Part shown: positions 55,531-64,000 of the stretch, piece by piece
Layout: every line of letters begins with the position of its first letter
How positions within the stretch are numbered: position 1 is the first letter of the stretch
Origin: Gnetum montanum
Lineage: Eukaryota > Streptophyta > Gnetopsida > Gnetales > Gnetaceae
NCBI GenBank assembly: GCA_015680685.1
Contig: MNCI01011075.1
Location: 91,176 to 155,175, forward strand
Reading direction: 5' to 3'
Length of the DNA stretch: 64,000 bases
The notes under the pieces: generated by a model
What the model saw: only the letters and a program-made list of their open reading frames with translations
Told to the model about the DNA's origin: nothing
The model's database searches: none
Made by a program: the position numbers and the translations under genes

Positions 55531-57198
55531 ATTCTCTTGCTATGTGTAATGGACAGTGTTGGTTGATAATCTCAATATCTCAGCACTTCTCCTTTCTTTG
55601 CCTTGATTATGATTTTATGTTGGAATCAACTTTGACAAGATTTATTGTTGAAATTTTGGATTGTTGAATCCTTAATTTTGTTGATGGATCTCTCCACCCA
55701 TTCTCTACACTCTTAGGCCTAAATAACTTAAATGAGAGTTGTTTCCGTAACGATTTAGAAAACAATTTGGGGCATACTGGCATAACGATTTGCCAACGAT
55801 TGCTACCACCGACAGAAGTGAGAGTATCCTTGGGCCTATATCTATTTTGTGATTTTTTGAAATTTACAGAATTGTTGAATTTTTGGTTCTTGGCTAAAGA
55901 ATTGGCTTGATGATCCCCTTGAATGCTTAATCCTTGGATTAGCTTGATGATCCCCTTGAAATCCTTGGATTGAATTTTGATTTTTATTTGTGTACCTTCT
56001 CAAGTCTGATTTTGTTATCTTTCTATGAGTCCAATGGAGTGGGAGAAATCTAAGATGTTAATTTGTGTTTCTTAAATGTTAGTGATGGTAAAGCATGACT
56101 ATTAAATGTAGGTGCTTTTTCTATTTTCTATTATGATAGTTTGATTAAATGTTAGTGGTGCGCAATTTATTATTTTTAGGTTAGAAAAGTTATTGAAATG
56201 ATTTTTATTGTGAAAGTTGCTGGAAGAAAATAAAATAGTTTTATTATACAATTGAATGGACTTTGTATTATTGAGTTATACATTTCTTGTGGCCAATTGT
56301 TGGGTTGGATAAGTTTGTTGATGAGCAACATTTGATTTATTATGGTCTGCAAAAAATCAGAATCCGATTAGTAAATAAAGAGAAAATCATACCTATACAT
56401 TCTATTAAAGGAATCTTGAATAGGTTTTTGTTGTTACTATTTGGTTTTCATGGTTGAACTTTGTTATCAGCAATGGTTGAACCAAAATTTGATTATTATG
56501 GTTTGCTAATTGCCACTAAATGTAGTTGTGTTTAATTCTTTTGTTAAGAGTTTCAATAATTTGATTTGTAAATTACTGTTTCATAAGATTCTTGTGCTTG
56601 TTGTCCAGCTGTCTATGTGAACGAGTTTAGTAATGTGTACAATCTAATTTCTGATCTTTCTTGCATGCTGAACCCTAGATATAGTATCATTGGTAATGAT
56701 ATTGTGAATAAATGTAAAGATTGATGTACTATTTTATATTTCAATTTGTAGTTTTCCAAGTACATGAATAATATGTTTTCCTTTAGTTTGACTTCCTTAT
56801 GTTAGATTACGTGCTGGCTGTGCATAATATAATACTGTTAAGTGACGTAATGAATTAATTGGCTTTTTGCTAAGCTAGATGGCTATAGATATCATTTTAA
56901 GTTTTAGATATTTTCATATTTGTACTTCACCTGGGATGCATAGTGTATTAAGAGATGTCAATCATCATATTGGCATTCTCTTCTTGCTATATCCTTGGAC
57001 CATTCTTTGCATCACATAATTTTCTTTGTTATACTCTATTTTAATTGATAGTTTTCTATGCTGGCCTATATGCAAGTTGAATTCCTGATAATTGATTAAC
57101 TGTTTAAGGGGAAAAATAGAAAAAATTTACCCTTGTATTTTCAGCTAGCTTGTTACAAGCTTCAAGTATTAACAATTGCTTCCTGTGGATGGGTGTTA
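55531..57198. other. AT-rich spacer, no feature seen
   Basis: Only a short direct duplication near 55900-55970 (GGCTTGATGATCCCCTTGAA twice, the second partly changed) is visible. Confidence 0.5.
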
Positions 57199-58145
57199 CA
57201 GTTCCTTCATACATGTCTTGAATTAGAGATGTTTTTCCTCCATCAAGCCAACCAAATAATACCTCTAGGCACTTTGCCATATACTTTTCCCAAGTCAACG
57301 AATATCATATGTAGATCTTTTTATTTTTCTCTATCTTTTCTAAATTTCTCCATCAATTGTCATATCAAGAAAATAGCCTCTATAGTAGATCTCCTTGGCA
57401 TAAATCCAAATTGATTTTCTAATACTATTGATTCAAGTTTGAGACAATGCTCTATGACTCTCTCCTCAAGCTTCATCGTATGGCTCATTAACTTGATCCC
57501 TCTATAGTTTACACAATTTTGCACATCTCCTTTATTTTTGTAGATGGGAAAAACAAAGCTTTTTCTCCAATTATTGGGCATTTCTCCATCCTTCAAAATC
57601 TTGTTAAATAATTGTGTTAACCATGAAGCTCCTATACATCCCAGTGCTTTGTAAACTTGTATAGGAATATTATCTAGTCTAATAGCTTTTCCATTTTTCA
57701 TCTTTGACAAGGTTATCTTCGCTTAGAAATTCTTCGTGTAATAATTTTTAAAATACTTTTTCCACCTATCCAAAATTTCATTGTCTTTTATCAAAATTCT
57801 TTTATCTACCTCTTTGATGCATTTGGCATGATCAATGACCTTATATTTCTTGTTTCTAATTTTTGTCAGTTTGTAAATAGATTTTTCCCCTTCCTTTATT
57901 CCTAGTTTCTATAGAAGCTATCCAAGGCTTTATGTTTGGCTTTGGCAACTGTTACTTTTGCCTTTTTTTTTTTTTTTCCATTTTGTACATCAACATCTTC
58001 TCTTAGCTTCTGCTTTGTTGCCATCCTTAAAGCATTTTTTCTTATTTTGAATAGCATGTTGCACTACATCATTCTAACACTGTATTTTTTGCCTTCTATT
58101 TCTCCCAAAATGTGTTTTCTAATTTTCCAAATGCAACTTTCTATT
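57199..58145 (-). mobile_element. RTE-type LINE fragment (3'-truncated)
   Basis: On the minus strand: VQHAIQNKKKCFKD (near 58065-58025), VAKAKHKALDSFYRN, IDHAKCIKEVDKRILIKD (57840-57790), SKMKNGKAIRLDNIPIQVYK, then FVFPIYKNKGDVQNCVNYRG, QFGFMPRRSTIEAIFLI and GKTSLIQDMYEGT. It ends abruptly at 57199, inside the RT, so the rest and the tail are missing. It reaches further upstream in the RT ORF than 51534-53107. One open stretch of 116 codons (57710-57360) survives. Confidence 0.85.
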
Positions 58146-58818
58146 TAGCCCTAAATTAAATTTGCAGACCAATCCTAATTCTAGAAGCCATTCTATTGTC
58201 TTTGCTTTGCTTAAATATGCTCATGAAGACACAAAAACAACTGAACTAAATTCAAAAGCATAAATCTCTATCACATGATTTAATCAACAACAAATTTATG
58301 GTTATTATTTGCCATGCAAGAAAGCAAGCTCAAAATCAACAAACTTGGCCTCATCTTCTGATCTAAGTCTCTCCTCTCGTTGAACCAAACTTGGCACATA
58401 TTCATGTAAAAGCAAAAAAGTCAAAATAACATCCAGCAATGCAATATCTTCTAACCAAAACTCCTCAAGCATCAACAAACTTTAAAACATCATTTGCATG
58501 AAAGAAAAAGAAAGAGAACGGTATTAAATTCTGCCTTAAGCAAGCTGATCATATTCTTTAAATTCTATCTCACCTTGCACCAAAGTAAGCATATTATCAA
58601 GCACCTGTACAAAACGGTTATTTGAAACCTGTGTTCATTCATGCTTAAGTGATAGGCTAAATTGCAAGAAATAGCGAGGCATCAAATCGATTCATGATTT
58701 ATTCTTCCTCAATCAACTTTAAAGACTGCTACTCTTGCAACATCTGCTGCCTCTTACAAGAGGAGCTAATTTCAGATTCACAATCCTACTAGATTTCAAC
58801 TACTTCTGGTGTGGAGAG
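58146..58818. other. AT-rich spacer, no feature seen
   Basis: No recognisable coding sequence. Confidence 0.5.
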
Positions 58819-60010
58819 TGTTACATCCCTTCCGAATACATTGGATATGGTCATATGATTATGATTTATATATTATATGTGTTGTCTCGGTGGATTATTG
58901 GGGACGAGCTAGTTTATTATAATTGCACTTTATATGTTATGATTATGATGTTTTTACATGTTTAACTAATGTGAATATGTACACTAGCCTTGTGTGATAT
59001 GTTAGATAGATGATGTTGCTGGTAGGGATGTTGGATTGATATCTATTTAGTATGTATTTATGTTTTATGTATGAATTCGGTATTTATGCATTTGAATTAT
59101 AGTGTTGTGTTGTGTGATGCTTGGATGTGATTCTAGAATATGGATGTGAAAGGCATTTGATAGAGATCTCATAGGTTCAAACGGATTTTAAGGTGTATAC
59201 GATTTAAGAGACATAGCATGGAAAATATAGATAGGATTGACCTATGAATGTGTGGCACATGTGTTGTTTGACAATATGGAGTGGGTATGATGGCATGGAC
59301 ATGATAGTGGGGATGTATGTGGTGTGGTGTAACAGATGTATAATTGATTGTCTGACAGTAATTACATCTATAAATATGGGGTAGCCATCTGTTCACTTTA
59401 GTAATGATTATGCCTTTGTTATGTATGATATCATATGTACATGTATTGCTTTGAGCATGTGTGAGATTAACAGTTGATACAAGCTATCTTGTACCCCATT
59501 CCTCTCCTCCAGTGCAGCACTTGTTAACCATCTAGCAAGAGAAGTGTAAAGACTTCCCACTCAGTTTTATATTGACTTTATTTAGTTACAGGTGGGAGCC
59601 GCAGGAGCATAGACAAGAATAGAGAGAGTAGAAAAGAGAAAAATCTTCAAGGATTGGTTAATGTATATTTCCATATACAGTAGTATGAACTATTTATATT
59701 TGTATGAAACTCTTTGTACTCTTATATATATGATGATAATGTTTATGTGTTTTTGTAACTTATGAGAACAAGGAACATTTTTATTTATGTAGAGACATGT
59801 AGTTTTATAAATCGAAATATATGTTTAGTCTTTGGTTTGGCATGGATTTTTGTGCAGTTTGACCTTCTATAATATATATATTGAGTGACTTATTATTAAC
59901 GTATTTCTATACATCATTAGTTTTTAGTTTATCATGCTTTCGTTGTGTTTTTATTAGTGATCCTAGGCATCACCCTACCCTAGCTAGGTGCTGCAAGGCG
60001 AGGTGTTACA
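58819..60010 (+). repeat. Chromovirus 5' LTR
   Basis: About 1.19 kb from TGTTACATCCCTTCC to GGCGAGGTGTTACA. The 5' flank is GAGAG (58814-58818); the 3' LTR is outside the window, so the duplication cannot be verified. A minor TATATATA run lies near 59724. Confidence 0.85.
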
Positions 60011-60012
60011 TT

Positions 60013-60024
60013 GTGGTATCAAAG
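60013..60024 (+). other. Chromovirus primer binding site (initiator tRNA-Met)
   Basis: GTGGTATCAAAG, two bases after the LTR end. The core TGGTATCAAAGC has one difference from TGGTATCAGAGC. Confidence 0.85.
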
Positions 60025-60089
60025 CTAGTTTACTCCGATGTTGTATGATGTTTGGGGTACTCACCCATTTCTAATTTCAGGTTATAGAT

Positions 60090-61150
60090 ATGTATCGTAA
60101 ACGTGGTCATGATGCTGGTGGGGCCCGTTGGTCAAAAGGGCCTAATGATAGGCAAGTGCAACCTTCTCAAATTTCTAGTAATGGTCCTACAAATAGGTAG
60201 CCAAATATAATACAATAGTTGTTACAAATCCTACAGCAACATGTTGCAACTAGTGATGCTCCTATTCCCGTGGTCACGGAAGTGGGAAGTGGTAGCGGGA
60301 ATGGTGGCTCATGATATTCAAAAAGGCAACATATCAACAGGGAACTAGTAGAGTAATTTCAGAAATTGGGGCCTCCTAAAGTTGATGGCAGTAAAGATTT
60401 TACTGCAACTACTAAATGGTTGGAGGAGTTGCAAAAGGCTTTTGATTTAATGGGCTGCTCATCGATTCAGCAAACCCGATTGGCAGTATATTCATTGGTT
60501 GGCACTGCTTGGCATTGGTGGACGACTATATTCATTGGTTGGCACTGCTTGGCATTGGTGGACGACTAAGAAGCAAGCTAAAGGATGAGCTAGCCAAGAA
60601 GTGGCATGGGATGATTTTTTGACATCTTTCAAAGCTTGTTATGTGTCTACCCAATATGCTCAAGCCAAGGAGAAGGAGTTCTACCAATTGTATCAAAGTA
60701 TTTGGTCTGTAGCAAAGTACAATGCTCATTTTTCTGAGCTTACTAGCTATGTACCACAAATGCATATAGATGCTCAGGCACATGCAAATAGATTTGTTAG
60801 AGGTTTGAGGCCATCTTTGAACGACCACATATTACCCCTCAAATTGACATCCTATGATGAGGCCACGACAGTTGCTATAGATTTAGAAAGAATCCAGCTA
60901 GAGGAGATAGCTTGAAGAGAGAGACAACAAGGGCAAAAAAGAGCATTGACATCTGGAGGTAGGCCTAGCCCCTCCAATCAACCTCATGGACATGGAGGTG
61001 AGCGCCCAACACTAGCTCATGGTCCTACTATTGGGGCTGGTTGCGGATCTATTGTTTGTCGTAGATGCGGGCAGCCTAGCCATCTGCAGAGGGATTGCCA
61101 GAATTGTTTTGCATGTGGGCGGCTAAGACATTGAGCTTAGAAGTGCCCGA
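60090..61150 (+). pseudogene. Chromovirus gag with two zinc knuckles
   Basis: ATG 60090 (MYRKRGHDAGG) is in frame with the conserved part at 60366 onward: GPPKVDGSKDFTATTKWLEE, AFDLMGCSSIQQTRLAVYSL. After a 40-bp duplication (60487-60566) the frame shifts to the 60601 stretch, AWDDFLTSFKACYV, EFYQLYQSIWSVAKYNAHFS and FVRGLRPSLNDHI, the standard gag fold. Two CCHC knuckles follow near 61055-61145 (CRRCGQPSHLQRDC and CFACGRLRH, a stop, then KC). Stops at about 60201, 60216 and 60312 are in the N-terminal part. Confidence 0.88.
60487..60566 (+). repeat. Exact 40-bp tandem duplication in gag
   Basis: 60487-60526 and 60527-60566 are identical. Since 40 is not a multiple of three, it shifts the frame inside the WHWW motif of gag. 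Confidence 0.97.
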
Positions 61151-61199
61151 AGCAAGTAGGCAATAGTCAAGAAGGCAAAGGTAGAGGACAGTGACCTCC

Positions 61200-61880
61200 A
61201 ATTTAGGGTGAACATGGAACACCTATCACTCTGACGAGAGGAGTGGACCAAAGGACCCAAGGGCAAGTGTACACCCTAACAAACCAGCCAATGGACGTGC
61301 AGCCAAACACAGTGATGGAGACGGGAGGTACGATTTTGGGCTTTGATGTATTGATTTTATTTGATCCAAGTGCCATTCTTTCGTAGATCCTACGGTTGCA
61401 CATCATGTAGCTCTTGTATGTCATTCTCTTTCTCCTAGACTAATAGTATCTTCTGTTGGGGGTTATGAGACTTGAGTTGATCAAGTGTGTATAGGTGTGC
61501 CAATCGAATTGAAAGGTGTACAATGGGTTAATAATTTGCATGTGATGGATCTTGGGGTATATGATGTAATTTTGGGGATGGATTGGTTGTTGCAGTTCAA
61601 TATGAGTTTGGACTGTCAACAAAAGCTCCTAAGATTACAGTCAATTAATGGTGCTCTGATTAAAGTACAAACCCATCCAAGGACTATGTGCCTAGATTTG
61701 ATCTTCTCTCAAATGTACCATAGGATGCTTCAAAAAGGGTATGGATGCTTTGTGGCTCCAATATATAAAACAAATATGGTGGAGATAGATCAAATTCCTA
61801 TGGTTCAAAAATTTTCTGATGTGTTCAGTCAAAATTACCAAGTTTACCATCGAGGCAAGAGATTGAGTTCGTAATCAAAC
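61200..61880 (+). pseudogene. Chromovirus protease region
   Basis: The region with VLILFDPSAILS near 61345-61380 replaces the usual LFDSGA motif: the second residue after Asp is Ser and the Gly is missing. A frame-shifted remainder leads into MDLGVYDVILGMDWLLQFNM (61545-61610), the typical C-terminal DVILGMDWL motif. The open stretch 61485-61874 covers this part. Inactive by the active-site change. Confidence 0.82.
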
Positions 61881-61899
61881 TTAAACCTAGTACAAGGCC

Positions 61900-62770
61900 T
61901 ATTTCAAAGGCTCCACACAGGTTACCTCTCATAGAGTTAACAGAGCTGAAGATCCAGCTCCAGAAATTGTTGGACAAAGGCCTCATTCACCCTAGTGTAT
62001 CATCGTGGGGTGCACCAGTGCTATTTGTTAAAAAGAAGGATGGAAGTTTGCGACTATACATAGATTATAGGCAGCTAAACCAAGTGACTATGAAAAATAA
62101 ATACCCTCTACCACACATTGATGACTTGTTTGATCAACTTCAGGGAGCTCACATATTCTCAAAGATTGATCTCAAGTCTAGGTATCATTAGGTGTGGGTT
62201 CATGAACAACATGTGTCAAAAACAGTATTCAGAGCACAATATGGTCATTATGAGTTCATGGTGGTCCCTTTTGGGTTGACAATGCACCAGCAATTTTCAT
62301 GCACTTCATGAATAGTGTGATGCAGCCATTCCTAGACTAGTTTGTGATAGTATTCATAGATGATATCTTGGTGTATTCTCCTGATGAACAGTTGCATGCA
62401 AAGCACTTGTGAATGGTATTACAAACTTTGAGGGAGTACCAATTGTACATTCAGCCATCCAAGTGTTTATTTTGGCAGTCAGAGATTCACTTCTTGGGAC
62501 ATGTGTCAGGAGCTGGAATCTCTATGGATCTTACAAAGGTTGTAGTCGTTCATGATTGGCCTATGTTGCAATCAAAAGTGGAGGTGTGAAGCTTCTTGAG
62601 ATTAGCAAGATATTACCGTAGGTTTGTGGAACATTTTTTTGGCATAGCATCTGCGTTGACTTGATTGTTAAAGAAGGAGACTAACTTTACTTGGAGCCTA
62701 GCTTGTCAGGTTGCATTTGAGAAGTTAAAATATAGATTGGTGACTGCTCCATTGTTAGTATCTCCTACAC
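61900..62770 (+). pseudogene. Chromovirus reverse transcriptase
   Basis: [64 protein letters not shown] (catalytic Asp), VVPFGLT with a one-base loss near 62280, then FVIVFIDDILVYS (catalytic pair at about 62353-62370), CLFWQSEIHFLGH and LRLARYYRRFVEHFFGIAS. Stops at 62189 and in the connection. Order and spacing are those of chromoviruses. Confidence 0.93.
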
Positions 62771-63130
62771 CAAGACACCCATATGATGTTAGCACTGATG
62801 CTTCAAGGGATGGATTTGGTTGTGTGTTGATGCAAAATGGATAGGTTGTGGCTTATGCATCTCATCAATTGAAGCCACATGAAACCAAAAATCCCATGCA
62901 TGATCTAGAGTTGGGTGCTATGATATTTGCATTGAAGATTTGGCAACATTATCTATATGGCGAGCAAGTTACTATTTGGACTAACCATAAGAGCCTCCAA
63001 TATGTCATGAGCCAACTATAGTTAAACCTGTGATAACATGGATGGGTGGAGCTGCTTGATTTTACTATTAAATTTAGGCCTAGTAAGACTAATAAAGTAA
63101 CTAACACATTGAGTAGGGTGGCAAGTAAGC
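62771..63130 (+). pseudogene. Chromovirus RNase H
   Basis: YDVSTDASRDGFGCVLMQNG (Asp near 62797), VAYASHQLKPHETKNP, MHDLELGAMIFALKIWQHYL (Glu near 62910) and VTIWTNHKSLQYVM (usually a TDHKSL motif; the Asp is Asn here). The domain ends with NKVTNTLSRVA near 63120. Loss of the third acidic residue would impair activity. Confidence 0.88.
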
Positions 63131-64000
63131 TTAATAGCTTGACAATCCAATCAGATTTGCAAGAGCAAATTTGAGAGCAACAACAACATGATCCAAGGTG
63201 TCAAGAATTGAGGCAGCAAATCACCTCTAATGGAAGACTCTCTATGGATAGTCATGGTGTGTTACGAAGGGATGGTCGAGTATGTGTTTCAGAGGCTCTA
63301 TGATTTCAGTTGATGGATGAGGCCCACGTGAGTAGAGACCAAATGCATCTAGGTAGTCAAAAGATGTACCAAGGTTTACGACAAATGTATTGGTGGTCTG
63401 GTATGAAGAGGACTATAGGAGAATATGTCTCTCGATGTTTAATTTGCCAACAAGTGAAGATAGAGCATCAAAGGCCTGGAGGATATTTGCATTCCCACAA
63501 TATTCCTCAATGGAAATGGGATGCCACTGGTATGGATTTCATTGTTGGTCTTCCACGAACTCACAATGGTTGTGATGCTATATTAGTTGTTGTTGACTTG
63601 TTGACAAAGTTTGCCCATTTCCTTGCCACACAAGCATCGATGAGTGTAGTAGAGACTACATGTCTCTTTCTTGTAGAGATAGTGCAGCTACATGGTGTGC
63701 CATGACGAGATTATTAGTGATAGAGATGCTCAATTCATGTCACATTTTTGGCAAGCATTTTAGAAGGAGATGGGTACAAAGCTAAACATGAGTTTGGCAT
63801 ATCATCCACAAACTGATGGCCAGACTAAGCAGGTGAATCAAATTTTTGAGGACATGTTGAGAGCCTGTGCTTTACAGTATAGAGGTCACTAGGATCAGAT
63901 GCTACCACTAGCTAAATTTGCATATAATAACAGTTATCAAGAGAGTTTGCAGGTAGTACCATATGAGATTTTATATGGTAGGCCATGTAGAACACCTTTA
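63131..64000 (+). pseudogene. Chromovirus integrase (cut by window end)
   Basis: The HHCC finger is intact (MDEAHVSRDQMHLGS, then CLICQQVK; 63316-63470). The core shows Asp in TGMDFIVGLPRT (near 63536), a frameshift near 63705, then ISDRDAQFMSHFWQAF with the second Asp. The Glu expected 35 residues later is Lys (AAG at 63827-63829, in DGQTKQVNQ). YNNSYQESLQVVPYEILYG follows to the window end. The chromodomain is beyond the window. Confidence 0.9.

Larger units (their letters stand above)
58819..64000 (+). mobile_element. Tekay/Del-like chromovirus (Ty3/gypsy), 5' part
   Basis: 5' LTR 58819-60010, initiator tRNA-Met primer site, gag, protease, reverse transcriptase, RNase H and integrase in order, cut by the window end in the integrase. 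The gag and pol sequences and the TGTTAC...GTTACA LTR resemble the Tekay/Del branch of plant chromoviruses. The chromodomain expected after the integrase is not reached. Frameshifts near 62280 and 63705, a 40-bp duplication in gag and a lost integrase Glu make it inactive. Confidence 0.9.

Overview
The window is nuclear DNA of a plant, almost certainly a seed plant with a large, repeat-rich genome. A gymnosperm would fit, but that is inference. It is AT-rich and mostly decayed retrotransposons of plant type: Athila/Tat-like and chromoviral Ty3/gypsy, Ty1/copia with an initiator-tRNA-Met primer site, RTE-type and L1-like LINEs. One low-copy gene with plant GT-AG introns is present. Nothing bacterial, no CRISPR and no RNA gene was seen. 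Two assembly gaps are visible: 58 N at 17257-17314 and a single N at 37316.

Layout. 1-948: a dense cluster of GCGTAA/TTACGC motifs, probably the subterminal part of a CACTA-like DNA transposon cut by the window edge. 949-28249: a nest of three related Athila/Tat-like elements with tRNA-Asp primer sites. E0 (minus strand) has its gag-protease at 4110-949 and its 5' LTR at 27408-28249. It is split by E1 (plus, 4111-27291, imperfect duplication ATGTG/GTGTG). E1 is split by E2 (plus, 8404-18260, perfect duplication CCTAA). E1 keeps a third, coiled-coil ORF behind what looks like its own promoter and a 5' leader intron; E2 has lost that ORF at or near the sequence gap.

28250-39260: an old tandem array (unit about 1.5-1.7 kb) carrying a decayed DUF4283-like/CCHC zinc-knuckle coding region. 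It is interrupted by a copia element (minus, 32103-37462), which itself contains a truncated LTR (37033-37316), and by a solo LTR (38309-39209, duplication CTTAA). 40665-41027: a 5'-truncated L1-like insertion with a 12-bp target duplication. 41108-46532 (minus): the last three exons of a calcineurin-like metallophosphoesterase gene, frame preserved across both junctions, with a 4.8-kb intron. The L1-like tail lies 80 bp past its stop codon.

46533-58818: mostly AT-rich spacer with a degenerate gag, two RTE LINE fragments, RTE 3' tails, a 469-bp near-identical tandem duplication and smaller repeats. 58819-64000: the 5' LTR and gag-pol of a Tekay/Del-like chromovirus, running off the window.

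The retroelements look dead: premature stops, frameshifts and, in places, lost catalytic residues. The LTRs of the E0/E1/E2 family share one transcribed body but carry different palindrome arrays just upstream of an identical TATAAATA. A CpG-decayed version of one palindrome also precedes the internal promoter of E1.
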